A stretch of 64,000 nt of DNA, from contig NC_045149.1 of assembly GCF_008831285.2 (NCBI RefSeq), forward strand, positions 14,720,578-14,784,577, in the 5' to 3' direction. How positions within the stretch are numbered: the stretch's first letter is position 1; each line of letters starts with the position of its first letter. The notes under the pieces are model-generated. The model was not told the DNA's origin. It made no database searches and saw only the letters and a list, made by a program, of their open reading frames with translations. This document shows, piece after piece, positions 13,101 to 26,408 of the stretch. The position numbers and the translations under genes are program-made. Origin of the DNA: Nymphaea colorata. Lineage: Eukaryota > Streptophyta > Magnoliopsida > Nymphaeales > Nymphaeaceae.

Positions 13101-16100
13101 CATCCTGATATTTTTATTGGCTTCCAATACATATCGGCCTGCCCATACCATTGGTATTGAATAAACTGGATGGTCATTGACACATCAAGGAGGGTCATAT
13201 ATTGTATAAGTAGGTGAACTTGCAGAGTCTGTTTCTGTCCGTATAGTTAAACTTATAACTATTATTTGTTTGCAATGTAAAACCATGTCATATGGAGATA
13301 TGCCTGTGGGGCTTCATCTTATGTATAAATTATGTTGAAACTTGATGATCATTGCAATATGGCTCCATGTAACTTAGAGATGCCTGTAGTTCTTCAACTT
13401 ATGTAGAAATTAGATTGGAACCTTGATAAAAATGCTATCCCTTATACCTTCGATTGCATCCATAGGCATACATATCAGAAGATTTTAGATGTTCTGAAGC
13501 GTCATGTTATGTATATGTAGGTATATTTCTTTCTGCAAATGTGCCAATTTCATATACATTCAGACATGATGTCTCATGAGATTTTCCATCACTTTGCATT
13601 GCAGATGGAGCTTCATGTAGACCAGAGGATTCTTTCTTGTGCAGACTCCTGGAAACTGGCGCTACTGATACTAGCTCTCCCACTATGTCCTCTAACCAGA
13701 TGGAAGATTATTTGGGAGATGGACGTGCATCGACCAAGACTATTCTAAAAAATATAGTTATGGCAATTCATTACTTGGAAACAAATGATAATTTATTTGC
13801 TACTCTTGATGGATTTCTCCCAAATGATGGTATGTTAACAAAAAATCCTGTTAGGTGATAGCTTTTGTTTTCTGTTTCATAAGGCTGTTTTTATGATTCT
13901 GACATGTTTTTCCTAACAGAGTCAAGCAAACAGTTTGAGAAAACAGTGAATGACTTAAGAATGGAGGTGAGAAGCTTAAAAGTAGCGTTAGGTGATCTTC
14001 ATTTGAAGCACCGGTCATTGTCAAATGAAGTGTACTCTAGTAGAGATACCAATGCAAAAAATAAATTGGAGCTTAAACGTTTGACAGGTAATGACATTGG
14101 ATGATGGAACACATGGCTTACTGCATTCCCTTGTCTCTCCAGCATCATCTCTTATTGTCAAAAATTTCATTTCCAACAACTGCACAAATGCCCATAGCAC
14201 AATCTTTTCTTCATTGGACTAGGTTTTTTTTTTCTCCATATAGGAAATCTAGTTGCATATAGTTTATAAACTTTTTGTTTAAAAAGCATACCTAGGAGTG
14301 CAAATTACTTATATAAAAGGTTGATGTAAATTATTTGTGCAGGTGAGCTAGAGAGTACTATTTCTGAACTTGAGGAGAGCAACCGGAAACTAGCTTTGCT
14401 GAAGGCACAAAGGGATTCTGCACAAGGTGCAGTTTTTCCTGTCTTAAATATAGGGGCTAAACATGCCTCTATGGAGAAGATCAAGGAAAAGCCAAGGGAT
14501 TTTCATGACATGGAATCTGCTGTTAAGGAGTCCTCTGTAAGGAATTACATGTCAACTGTCATTTGGTGGCCAACACCTCTTATGTGTTGTGTGGTAACTG
14601 AAATGCTGATGGTTTGAACAGGATTTAGCATCAAGTCGACTTGAGAAACTGAGGAGTGCACATGAGGAAAAGATAAATGTCTTAAGACAATTACAAAATT
14701 TACAGGTGAATACTTGTTGCCAAAAAATTTCCTTTTTCTTGCAATCCTTGTTCTATTATCTCAATTTTACAACCATGTGTTTGTATTTTGCCTTTACTAT
14801 TGTGGTTTTCTTGCTCTCCATAACTTTGTTATAATTGATTTTTTATGTATGCATTACGTTATTTGGACAGGCATCATTGAAGGATCTGAAACATATAACT
14901 TCATCAAATGCTTTCCGCTTATTAAGTAATGAGCTTGAAGAGTCAAAAGCACAGTGTGAACAGTATCAGGCACTGATGGAGAAACTACAGGTGGTAACTG
15001 GTCGGTAGATATGTTTAGAATCTGTCTTATATTGCTGCTATACGAATCTAACCTAAAGCTCTAACCATAGGATTGGTTCTTGGTTGTATAGGCTGAGAAG
15101 GATAATTTCGCATGGGGAGAGAAAGAAATAGGCTTGAAAGTTGACATAGCTGAAGTTTCAAAAAGAGCTGCTATTATTGCGGAGTCTAGAATAGATGATC
15201 TAGAGAAGGAGATAGAGAGGCAAACTCGGGAGAGAGATCTGTTGGAAATTAAATTAGTGGAAGCAGCAAAGGAACCAGGTATAAGTATGGAAGAGGGATT
15301 TTCATCCTTCTAATTTCTTTCTGTTAGTTTAATCTTAGAAACTAAAGTAATGCCTGAAGAAATTCTTTTCTTATAACAGGAAGGAGAGATATTATTGCAG
15401 ATTTTAAGGTCAGGGTTTCTTCACTTCACAAAGACATGGATATGATGCAAACAGAACTAAACAAATATAAAGAAGCTGCCCTGGATATTCATTCTTTACG
15501 TGCTGAGGTTCAATCATTATCTAACATTCTCAAAAGAAAGGTTTGTATTGAATAAATCTGAAACTATTGGATCTCTTATTGCAGTTTCGCTGTCGTAATT
15601 GTAAATGCACACATTTAATATTGTAATGTGGTCGATGTTTCATGGTGTCATTGAGGAGCTAAGAATGTTTTTTCCTGCAGGTTAATGAGTTGGAGATCTT
15701 ATCTGACAGATCGGATGGACAAATTGCTGAAATAAAAAAATTGCAAGCTTTGGTATGTAGAACTTAGATTATATGGACATTATGTTTCTAAAATGGCAAA
15801 TGCACTGTATTTGCATGGCTTTGTTCTGAGATCGATAATGTGCATGGGCCTCACGAGTTTCTTTATCCATCAAACAACTTTTAATCGTTCTATTCATGTA
15901 TATTTGTGCTGTTCTGGTTATCCTATGGTTGATAATATGGGACATGGCTTGGACACAACAGAGTCAAAGACTTTTTTTGTGTGTGTATATTTTGGTATTT
16001 TTTTTGTTTAGTAATCCATATCAAATAATGGTGTGTGCTTAAGATCTTATTGTTGATATATATATTATATATACACGGTCCCGTTGCCATGCCTAAGTCT

Positions 16101-19100
16101 TTTGCAAATGCTTCGCACTAGTGTCTGCGTCTGCACTTTTGCCTGCATCTATTTGACAATGCCCCTTTGTTGTCTCATTTGTTTTAAGGGCCGGGAATAA
16201 CTTATAAAAGCATGTATATCAAAGCAGTCATGAGGAAGTGAGTTGATGCTTATTCAAAATGAGAGCTGTGATTGCATTGTCAGAGGACAACCTGTCAATG
16301 TAATTGTTGGTGGTTCTAATGCAATGCAAGAATGACTTCCCTACATAATAATTGGCCACCTCTTGCAGTTACGTGTGAAGTAAGGGAGTCATTTTTGTGA
16401 AATCCCATGCAGTCGCAATGGTAGCACATGGGCGTAGCAAGAAACATAATTTATTGCCCTCTTTTGGTTACAAATGCATCCGTAATTGCTCAAGAAATTT
16501 TGCATGTTTCTGGATATACTACTGGGAAGGAGATACTTTTGAATAGAATATAGTAACACAGGAACCCAAAATAGAAAAGCAAAGCACAGAGAAGTTGTTG
16601 GCCTTGCATGCCTTTCTTATGTTATGTTATATATACTCTGATGCTTCTTCCAGTTGAGTTACTCAGAAGCTATCATCTTTTTTGTCCTCAATGCAGGTCT
16701 CTGATTTGAGAGAGAGTGATCAAGAATTAAAGCTGATATTAGAAATGTATCGACGTGAATCCACAGATCCAAGGTCAGAACCCATGATATTTTGCTTTCT
16801 TAATCCTGTACTAAATGTAGTTGGCTTTACTTCAACTTTATCCAGATAGGATGTGCACTGATCTTTTCTGCCTTCGCAACTTTCTTTGTCATGTCACAGT
16901 TGGGTTCTTGAGATTTGTCTTTTTACTGCAGAGACATCATTGATGCAAGAGACTCAGAGTATAAAGCATGGGCACATGTTCAGTCTCTGAAGTCTGCTCT
17001 TGATGAACACAGCTTAGAATTGCGCGTTAAAGCTGCCAATGAAGCTGAAGCAATTTCGCAGCAGAGGCTAGCCACTGCCGAGGCAGAGATTGCTGACTTG
17101 AGGCAGAGATTAGAAGCTTCTCAAAGGTTGATTACTTAATGATCCTTGTAGACTCCTCCTTTGAGTGTATTCTGTATAAACTTTCTCAGCGTGATCCAAA
17201 ATTGGAGATTTAGGACCTCTGCATTTTCATGAATAACCTGCCTGCCATATTCCATCACGGTCATTTTCTGTATAAATAGTTTTGAAATAGTTCTGTTGAA
17301 AATGGAAGTCCTTCAACTTGCAGTTTCCATTTTCATTATCATTGTAGCAAGGGGTTTACCCTCAATTGTTGTTTACAGGGAATTGGTTGAACTCACTGAG
17401 GGCCTGAAATCCAAAAATGAAGCAAGCGAGCTGTACCTGTCTGAGATAGAGGTTTCTTTTCCACGCTTTTCCTTTGGGTAGATTGTAATGCGTTATATTA
17501 CTTTGGTAAGTATCTGCATGATGCTTCTTACGCATTATGTATTTGGCAGACAATTGGTCAGGCATATGAGGACATGCAAACACAAAACCAACATTTGTTG
17601 CAGCAGATCACTGAAAGAGATGATTACAATATTAAGGTAGATCAATATATATGGCCCAATTTTACAATGTTTTGGCATCATGTGGCACCGTCTCTATTAT
17701 CCAATCTTCAATGAGAAGTTGTACATGAATTATGTTAATTTTCCTGTGCTTCATCATTGATTATATTCATAAAGAATTATCTCATGCTAATATAATCATA
17801 GACTGTAGTAGAATAGTATCTAATTGGTCTGAAATGTTCATTGAGGAGCACGGCCGAATAGGACAGAAGTGGTGTTTTGTACAGAACCTACAGCGCCCAG
17901 TGGAGTACAAAGTTTGTAGGTGTTACTTCTACATGGTTGCGTCTGCTGCATGAGTTAAGGCTGTTATTTGTTGTTCGGGAATTGGGAAACTAGCCACAAA
18001 AAGTTCCTTTTTCTTTCCTTCTTGGTGAACCGGTTTTCTTTGCTTTTTTTTTTTAATTAAAATTTTGAAGGAAAAATTTACTACATGTAGGGTAGGTGTG
18101 AAAAAGCCTTGTCAACAAGAGCAATGGACAATTTTTTTCTGTTCCTAGAAGGACATAAAATTCTTGCACTATTTATTGTTGGTTCTTTTGCTCCACGTAT
18201 TCCATGGCTATCTGGTAATTTTACTGTTTCTCCTACACTGTAGCTTTTAAGCTCACTACTCCATAGCTTCATCCATGGTAGATGTGATTATATAGCCACT
18301 GAATTAGATATTATTTAGTCAGAACCCTAGCATTGCCGTTCAGACAATGCACCAGAGATCATGATACCAGCATCTAAGGCATGGTGAATCAGTAATGGTT
18401 GCATTTTGTCCTTAATTTTGGAAGGTTAATACATCAAATAGAAACTAAAAGGACAGTTCTTCCCTTTGCTAGAAAAATTATTTAGGTTAACTGCTGAGTG
18501 TTCCATTTTTCCTAAAATGGATTTTCTTGGGGTTCTTCAAAATCTTTAAAATGTAACGAAAAAGGAAAGAAGGGAAATATTCATATTAGTGTTTTTTAAT
18601 GAACATAGAAAAGGATTGTAGAAAGTTCTCAAATGATATGTCCTAGTAGTATCTTTTAATCTTGAAACATCTTTGGAAGTGAAATAAACAGAAAACGGGA
18701 TAAATGTCAAGAAAGGTCTCTTTTTGAAAATATTATGATGCTATCCTGATTGCATCACTGCATTTATTGTAGACTCGACAAGGCTTGTTGTTTGACATGG
18801 GTTGGGTGCTTTTTCTCAATGACTAGATATTTCTAGCTGGGAATTATATTCAATGTGCTCATTTCTCAATTTAATGGGCTGTGCTGACCATTGTAAGGTA
18901 ATGGTTTAGATTTTTGTAGTTCAATCATGGTCTTACAAACAGGGTGTGATACGATTATGAGCCTTTAAGATATTAGCATAGGTGGCTAGTGCTTTTAATA
19001 TTTTACTTGTAACGCATGTCAACCTAGTTTCAGTTAGTTCTAGGCTTCTAGCATGTAAGGCTTCAGATAATTGCAATTACATTTTTAGTTTTATATCAAT

Positions 19101-22100
19101 TTTTATGAGGAAGATTTTTAATTAGGTTTTTAATGAATGATGATAAAATGTTCAAAGGGTTAGTGCAAGTTTCTTAGAGTTATTTTCAAGGACATATTTC
19201 CATGAAAGCTGTAAAAAATTGATAATGGTTGAATATGTATACGTTGATACTCATAATGGGATTTTAACTGTTTTGTTAGCCATAACACTTGAACAATATT
19301 ATTTTTATATAGACATTAAACCAAAAAAAATTATGGTCGTTCATATTACAATAGAGAAAATTTCTGCAAGAAGGGTACGTGCACTTCCTCTATGTATTTA
19401 ATACTCCCATTTTTTTTTTAAAAATTTTCATGGTGTTTTTTATACTAGTATCTGGTGTAGACATGCTTGGTAAGGTGTGCGGAGTACCAAAACAATTATG
19501 GCTCATCTTATTTAAGCAACATAGGCTCCCTACATGGATGGTTTAGGATCAGTGGGGTTGGTTGCTGATCAGCGACTGTATAAGACAAGAGGAACAGATA
19601 CAATTATTTGCACTTTGTACAGTCAACAACTTGTGTGGCTCTTAGTGGGACACGTTTCCTTACTAAATAACATCTGAACTGAATTAATGAATTAAAAAGC
19701 TGTCACAGGGAACCCTGAATATGTGGGAACATGGCAAATTTTTATTAAGTTTCTATAAAAGTGGATATGGAATTGGAGCAAAAAATTGAATATCTCCTTG
19801 ACATAGATGAAAAGGAATTAAAACTTCTATCCTGATTTGAAAACTGTCTTCCACAACTTCACGTAAAGGTGTGGACAAAACCAAAACCATCTGATGTATC
19901 CTTTGCATTTCTTAATGTGTGTCAAAACACATGAAATTGTTCGCATACAACAAGAGAAGCATCTAAAAGTTGTTTCTGTGTTGTCCTAATCCAAGTGCAT
20001 CCTAACAAGAGCACGAGTCTTATCTTTCTTTGCATGCCAGAGGCATAGGGCACAGACAGCAATTTAGAAAACCAGTCCTGACATAGGATTTGAACCTATA
20101 GGCATAGGGCACACACAGCAATTTAGAATGCTTGCAAAACTTTCTATTTTGTTCAAAGCTGGCTTAGCCTTGCTATTTTTGCATGATGAATTAACTTGTT
20201 GGGAATAGTGTCTATTTTGACCAGAAAAGGATAGTGAATCCCACCTTTCCAGAATAATGGGGATATCATTCATTTACACTCATGATCACTCTAATGGCAG
20301 GTGGATCAGTCTCTCTTGCTCGATTTGGCAACCTGAATAGGTTTGTTCTTTGGGTGCCTGACTGGACCTTGCCGGTCCATTTGGCCTTGACCCAATAACT
20401 ACTTGATTATCAGGTTCAGGATTTTGGCTGGTAAAAGTTGTTTTTTGGCCTACCAGGTTTTGTGTGCTGTAAATCAAGCCTGCTAGGTCTCTTCATTAGT
20501 TTATTATATGTAGTCAGTGTCTTTCAACTTTCAAGATATCGTCATGAAATGAGTATGATTCTAGCCAAATTTATTGCTGTTTAACATAGCATGACTTTGG
20601 GCTGCTGCACCATTAAACGTGAATGATTCTGTTTTCTTCTACCTATTAGTGGCTCATATTCTAAAATTAATGCTGCTGTATGCATGTATTCTGCAACCAA
20701 CAAAGATATTGCATGCAATCAACTCATTTCTTCATTTTTTTATTTCTCACAATTTTGACTCCAAAATATCATTTGCTCATGGGGTTTTGTTACCAATATT
20801 ATTGGCTTGGCAGTTGGTTATAGAAGGTGTGAGGGCAAAACAGCTTCGGGATGCTTTGCTTGTGGATAAACAATCAACAGAAAAGGAGGTGCTGCAAGTC
20901 CAATCGAGCTTGGACTTCTACAAGCTTAAAGCTCTACGCATTGAGGAACAGGTTTGTCCTTGATAGTTGATACTGAAGCTCAGACCAGATTTTTCCATAT
21001 TTGGATTAAGCAATTCTTTTTCTTGTCAGGCAAAAACCTTCTCAGAGCAGATCGGGAAGCTTGCGGAGGATGGTTGGCAGAGCTCAACCATCTTAGAGAA
21101 CTGTAGGAGGAGAATTCTGGATTCACAGAGAGAATCCCATTGGCTGAAGCAAACATTGGACGAGTCACAGTCCAAATTACAAAGGCTCAGAACAGATGTT
21201 TCTGAGATCCGCGTGGGGCTGGAGAGTGAGCAGTAATATTCTCTAACCTCACTTTGAAAGAACATCTCCGACAAAATATTCTATGCATTTTTTCTACAGT
21301 TTACCTGGGAAAGAATCATAATTCCAAGTTGTTAATGTGCTTTTGATTAGCTGCACTGTGTTGTTTTTAACTGATGACAGATTGTATGTGTTTAACCAGG
21401 TTTAAAAAGAAAAGAATCATTGAGGAATTGGAAGTTTTGGAAAGGAAAGAAGCTCGTCTTTGCGCACGTACTGATAGTGGTTCATCAGTCTTGGAGAAGC
21501 TTCAAGATGAAATCGATGCATATGAAGCCATATTGAAGTGCAATATTTGCAATGAGAGACGCAAAGAGGTATTACATGCCCGTTGTCTTTATTTTTGGGG
21601 ATATTCCTGTGAAGTAGAATTAGATTCTTGTAATTATGGCTGTATAATGTTTCGTGCTTCTCTAGTTGGGTCTGATTAGTCCATTGAATGAGGCAAGAGC
21701 ACTAGATAGGAGATCATGCTTGCAAATTGCTTACGTGGAATTGACTCCTTTGAAAATATACGTCTTGACATACTTGTCAACACAAGCAGCACTCATTTGG
21801 TTCCCTTATTTCTAGAGAAGTTGTGAGTTGAGCTTCCCAGGTCTTCCTCCTTGCCACATATTAACATTAACAAAAACAATTTTCTTGTCTAATATAAATG
21901 TCTGCTTGGCTTTAATCACATCGTTGACATATATAGGTGTATTAAAAGCAGTATAAGCTGAAACTTTTGCATGGATTAGTTTCTTTTGTAGTTGGTGGTT
22001 GTCACTTCATAACCCACATGTAATCCAGTTGCTTTAAGACTCAAGTACCGTTTGGTACTTGTGGTCTTTTTCTTAGTATAGTGTTAGTGCGTTAGATTTT

Positions 22101-22582
22101 CTTCTTCTAATTATTGTGTTATCTGGTGATGTCGAGAAAGCAGTTGCTAGAGATATATATCAGGTCTTCAAGTTTAGCAGTTTTCTGATTCTTGTATGCC
22201 TTGGATATTATCTACTGTCATGGGTTATTTCACTTTCTTGAAGAAACTTGGCTAGGCCCTGAACCTTTAACATTCACCTATTTTTTTCACTTGGTGGGGT
22301 GGCTTTGTTCTTGGCACATATCGTGGAGTTGATTCAAATAAATGCTTTGCATTATTGCGACGTTCATCTTCAGAATGGTCCCTCGTCTGCCCTGCTTGAA
22401 TCAACAACACAGTGGACCTTAGGATTCTGATCCCTGCTCTTGGATTTCAGGTTGTCATAGCAAAATGCTACCACCTCTTCTGCCATCCATGCATTCAAAG
22501 AACCCTTGAGAATCGCCAGCGGAAGTGCTCTATATGTGGTGCCAGCTTTGGGCCAAATGATGTCCTAAAGGTCTACTTCTGA
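10118..22582 (+). CDS. HUB1: E3 ubiquitin-protein ligase BRE1-like 1 (HISTONE MONOUBIQUITINATION 1)
   Basis: Nuclear RING E3 that monoubiquitinates histone H2B during transcription; in Arabidopsis it affects seed dormancy, flowering time and defence. Nineteen coding exons: 10118-10222, 12062-12223, 12308-12392, 13605-13829, 13920-14087, 14343-14536, 14622-14705, 14871-14990, 15092-15278, 15380-15540, 15681-15752, 16697-16773, 16932-17126, 17379-17451, 17550-17636, 20814-20951, 21030-21232, 21400-21568, 22451-22582. The frame closes at 878 aa, the length I recall for Arabidopsis HUB1. The N-terminus (MGSTGEPDRKRRHF) is HUB1-type rather than HUB2-type. Residues of about 36-820 are long coiled coils, including the conserved EYKAWAHVQSLKS block. 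A C-terminal C3HC4 RING has Cys826, Cys829, Cys841, His843, Cys846, Cys849, Cys861 and Cys864, all present. Intron 1 uses a GC donor; the others are GT-AG. No break is seen. Confidence 0.97.
13290..13425. repeat. Diverged tandem duplication in HUB1 intron 3
   Basis: Two copies of about 55 bases, offset by roughly 79 (near 13291 and 13370), share gagatgcctgt-style starts, a cttca-cttatgta-aaatta middle and a gaa-cttgat end. It lies inside the 1.2-kb intron between exons 3 and 4. No other structure was seen in that intron. Confidence 0.6.
17637..20813 (+). other. HUB1 intron 15 (3.2 kb, longest intron of the gene)
   Basis: The donor gtagat follows exon 15 and the acceptor ttggcag precedes exon 16; both flanking exons are in phase 0. 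The intron is AT-rich. It has no recognisable coding element, but holds the 59-bp-spaced repeat near 20041-20130. Confidence 0.85.
20041..20130. repeat. Direct repeat with a tRNA T-arm-like hairpin, in HUB1 intron 15
   Basis: The string aggcatagggcaca-acagcaatttagaa occurs at about 20041 and again at about 20100. Between them, read on the minus strand, lies ATAGG-TTCAAAT-CCTAT, a perfect five-base-pair stem with a seven-base loop that looks like a tRNA T-arm. No D-arm, anticodon arm or matching acceptor strand could be found beside it, so it is not a tRNA gene. It may be a tRNA-derived repeat fragment. Confidence 0.45.
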
Positions 22583-24209
22583 TAGATAAACGGTCTGAGT
22601 ATGCACAGAGACAAACAGTGGGGCTGCAAAAGAATACAGTTTCTCCCGGGCTGCAGGAGAACTTCTTGTACGGTTGCTTGACTTTCCCCCCTTTTGTAAA
22701 ATATTTGACGCGTGGTTGCGCCTTTTGGTGCCTGGAGGTTCCTCCAGCTGGTATGATTCACCTCCTCTGCCTCAGAATTAGTAAAGGCTCAGATTCGGAA
22801 ATGTAAATTCTTTTCTTTTCTTTTCCCTCGTCCATGTGAGATGCCTGGCCTCTGACCCTTGTAGAGATTTATTGCTTACCCGTCACAGCTTTGAGCACCG
22901 TCTGTTGCCAGCGAGTGATGTGATGAATCATTTGTAGATTCAAGTGAGAACTGGCAGCTCTGATGCACAATTTATATAAAAGTTTCACAGAGCCATGTGG
23001 CTGAGTTCAGTAGTGAATAAAAAGTTTCAGCAGAGTTGTTTGGTATACTTCTTTCTCGTACAAATTGCTTCCTTGGCATATTTCTTGGATTCTTGGTTTC
23101 CGGTGCGCGTGCATGTACTTTCAGAAGAGGGAGAGAGAGAGAGGTTTGTCCTTTAAACGCCACAACTCATTTCCAGGTTCTTGAAAAATTTCAGGTGAAA
23201 TACAGTTTACATGCATATTATGTAATCACGGGCGTACTCCGAATTAAGATGGGGCATCTGATTTTATTGCCGGACAATCTCGTTGGGCTTTGTACTCATC
23301 CTTCACTAATTTAGGGCACCTAGCTTTTTATTGACCAACTATACAATGGAGCAATGCGCAAGATTTTGACTATGCCACCTTGTAGAGGAAGTGCCAAACT
23401 GGTTCGGTTGCTAACAGGGAGATGGTTCGGTTGTGCTGGCCGGACGTGCTTCAAAGGCCAACATAACTCACGACCTCGAAGACCATGCCTTGAGACGACA
23501 ATACCACTGGAAATCGCAACATGTAATTTCGTTGATGCGGCAAAAACCGAGTACTTTAATTTTAGTGCCACAGTTGAGTATCTAAGCATACGATTCACCT
23601 TTTAAACCGTGCTACTATTGACTCTAACTTAGTGTTTCCATGCCCATCCTTCAGAGCTCGCGCTTATTGGCTAATATATTATCGTTGTTGAAGGCCCATT
23701 GGAAGATGGAGTGGTTGGAAAATCAAATAGGGCACTTTTGACGGAGCAGATTGCATTGTATCAAGACGTTATTACTTCAAGAAAATCATGATCATGCAAC
23801 TGGAATAGGAAATCAAGAACGAGAAGTCTCTAGGACGCAGAAATGCTGTACAGGTATGGCATTGATTTCCCCATTAAGAGACTTACTTTATAGTGGCACT
23901 CGTTTCTCTGTTGGGCAGGCAAGTTCAACCCACTCGTAAGACTTACAGTTCAAATGCCGTCTTCCACGTAGACAAAGAGAGAGCAAATAACTGAATTCTT
24001 AACTCCTTTGTTTGTAAATAAATGATGAAACAGGTGGGTTTTGATTCATTATTATTATTGCCTTTAAATCTATACTCGGAAGCAGAGGACCCACCATGGT
24101 CCAACGATATGGCATTTAAAATCAGCAAGGTATTTCGGCTCTCAAGAATTTGGTTCTTCTTCACATCCCCACTATTGATCGGTAAAACGAATTCCATCCT
24201 GCAACCGCA

Positions 24210-24210
<1 letters not shown>
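22583..24210. other. HUB1 3' UTR and short intergenic gap
   Basis: The HUB1 3' UTR follows the tga at 22580-22582. A canonical AATAAA at 23016-23021 is a plausible polyadenylation signal, giving a UTR of about 450 bases. The stretch 23040-24210 has no recognisable gene; the overlapping open frames on both strands (for example 23320-23605) have no family features. Confidence 0.55.

Positions 24211-24281
<71 letters not shown>
24211..24281. repeat. Compound (CT)n-(TA)n microsatellite in the DUF3511 promoter
   Basis: About 32 bases of CT repeat run directly into about 39 bases of TA repeat, ending roughly 90 bases before the DUF3511 start codon and just upstream of its likely TATA box. Confidence 0.93.
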
Positions 24282-24284
<3 letters not shown>

Positions 24285-24286
24285 CC

Positions 24287-24297
24287 TATTTATAAAT
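24287..24297 (+). promoter_or_regulatory. Probable TATA box of the DUF3511 gene
   Basis: TATTTATAAAT lies about 80 bases upstream of the start codon and directly after the CT/TA repeat. A CT-rich leader (24350-24366) follows, as is common in plant 5' UTRs. Confidence 0.5.
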
Positions 24298-24371
24298 TCT
24301 CTTGGCCGCCGTTTCTCTATTTGGTCTGCTATTGTGCCTCAAGAATCAATACTCTCTCTCTCTCTTCCCAT

Positions 24372-24740
24372 ATGGCGGAGTTCGTTCAGTATAGAACGTT
24401 TGGAGACAGACGGATCGAGATAGTTAAAGGGAAAACGTTCAGCGCTAACCAGACGTGGCTGGCGGCCTGCTCCCACCACCACCACCGTCCGCCACCTCTG
24501 TCATGTGGTGACGGTGGTGAGAGACTGCCTCCTTCTGTGGGAGAAAAGGCCGGCAAAAGGAGGAAGAAGGGCGGCTCCTCCCTCATGAAGTCGTGGGCAT
24601 TCAACGATCCGGAGATGAAGCGCAGGAGACGCGTTGCCTCCTATAAGGTCTATGCCATTGAAGGGAAGGTCAAAGCCTCCTTCCGTAAGGGCATTCGGTG
24701 GATCAAGTCCAAGTGCTCGAAGCTCATCCGTGGCTTGTAG
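24372..24740 (+). CDS. DUF3511 domain protein
   Basis: Intronless gene for a basic 122-residue protein. The conserved DUF3511 block fills residues of about 71-122: K-S-W, then N-D-P-E, a run of five basic residues (KRRRR), then VASYKVYAIEGKVK and SFRK..RW. This order matches the plant-only DUF3511 family, whose molecular function is unknown. The N-terminal part is variable, with a His-rich/Pro-rich patch (residues 35-43) and a basic patch (KRRKK, about 62-66) that could serve nuclear import; that role is inference. The chosen ATG gives MAEFVQYRTF, a typical short N-terminus for the family; the longer in-frame start at 24321 lies too close to the TATA box. No signal peptide or membrane segment is visible. 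Confidence 0.88.
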   Translation: MAEFVQYRTFGDRRIEIVKGKTFSANQTWLAACSHHHHRPPPLSCGDGGERLPPSVGEKAGKRRKKGGSSLMKSWAFNDPEMKRRRRVASYKVYAIEGKVKASFRKGIRWIKSKCSKLIRGL

Positions 24741-24844
24741 CTTTCCCTTTTTCCTTTTTTAATTTCTCTTTTCTCGTAAAGGAAATCCATGGTTTGTAGC
24801 TATACCAATGGAATCCGAGATGGTCTCTCTCTTTCTCTTTCCCT

Positions 24845-24850
<6 letters not shown>

Positions 24851-24875
<25 letters not shown>
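24851..24875. repeat. (CT)n microsatellite
   Basis: An uninterrupted CT tract within a longer pyrimidine-rich stretch (24824-24876), in the probable 3' UTR of the DUF3511 gene. Confidence 0.85.
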
Positions 24876-26242
24876 CGACCCTGATTCTGATTCTCTTCAT
24901 TTCTCCTTTATCATCATCCTTGTGGTTGTGGCCTTGGGGGTCATCGTCTATATGGCTTCAGAGTGACTCATGTCTGCTGATGTCCTAATCCAACATGCAA
25001 GAAGGAAAAAATTAAGTTTTATCAAGCCTGTAGTTCATTTATACTTTTTTTGCTTGACGCCCCACTCTAAGATACAAGCGAAAGAAAAAAGAAGCCGATA
25101 TAGTTCATATACAGTTTTCAGTTTTCATCTCTCTCTATCTATCATGTACTTGTCTTTATATGCTAGAGGAAATTATTTTTCATATTAATGTTAAGTTGAG
25201 GACTTTAAATAAAGTTCCAAACCTGCCATTCTTTAGTGTGTGACCTTGGTCACCCAATTGAAGAGAAAAAGTTTAGTATTTCGGTTGATTATGGCTTTCT
25301 GTTGATTGATAGTGTATAGTAGCCAAGCCGTTTTCTAATATAAGTCATGGTTACTACTAATTAACAGAGGGAGAGAGAAACTGTAGGATCTGAATTACAA
25401 TCTTGGTGTCGCTTGTTCTGCTCCTCTTGGTTGTAAGTAGTGCACATCCACATTCTCTTCCGCGAAGAACAGTTAAAAACGATGTAAGATGGCAGAAACT
25501 TCTCTGTAGATTATGAACTTTCTTGAGAGAATGCTTCTCGAATCGGCGCAATTGGAAGCAGAAGGTGTCGCCAGCGGGGTATTTGATTCCCTATGTTGGG
25601 CGTCCACCATTAATTTTTACGGCGTCCATTTTCCGATGGGACATTTCCATATTCTGTTTATGAAGGACCAGTTGAATCAATCGTGGCTGTATCTTTCAGT
25701 TCACGTAGTCCTCATTGGCTTATTATCAGGGTCTTGAAATGTTTGAAATATGTTGCATGTTCAACATATATAGGGTTTTCTGGTGATCTTAGATCTGATC
25801 TATCCTCGAAGGATTAGTATTTCAGATCATAAAAAATTAGGCAGCTGATCCATTTCTCTCCTGCTTCATAGACTCTGTTTTTCTCATTCCAGACGGAGAA
25901 GTTGTGAATCGTAAATCCGATCTCTTTTTACCAACATGAGATCTTATTTAATATCGGCACTGTCATGTTGATCGGAGATCAAGGGGACAAAAGACTGCAC
26001 CGGCGAGCATTGGATCCCCTTCTCTCTTCCCGTAGGGTCGGCTTTTCTGGACCAGTGAAATTAATTGTAACGTGACGCATTATGAATATTACTGGGAAGG
26101 ACGTACCCACATGGCTTTGCATGATGCGTTCCTTTATTATATTTGTAATTTTTCACTTTGTTTGAGGCTTGTCGGCATCTCACCGCTCACTGGTCTGGTC
26201 ATTTAGAACTTGTTCTTAGTCACAAACACGTGCACTTCCACA

Positions 26243-26262
26243 CACACACACACACACACACT
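26243..26262. repeat. (CA)n microsatellite
   Basis: About ten CA units in intergenic DNA. Confidence 0.85.
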
Positions 26263-26382
26263 ATGTAATGCACCCTTTAATCAAGTTTATTGATAGTAAA
26301 GAAAGGGTCATAAGTAATTAACAAAATAGTTTTACATGTGAGACTTCATAAATCATCAGTCAAGCTGATCAGATAGTTTGTA

Positions 26383-26408
26383 ATATATATATATATATAT
26401 AGAGAGAG
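26383..26408. repeat. Compound (TA)n-(GA)n microsatellite
   Basis: A TA tract of about 18 bases runs into a short GA tract. It has the same order as the larger compound repeats in the window. Confidence 0.85.
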
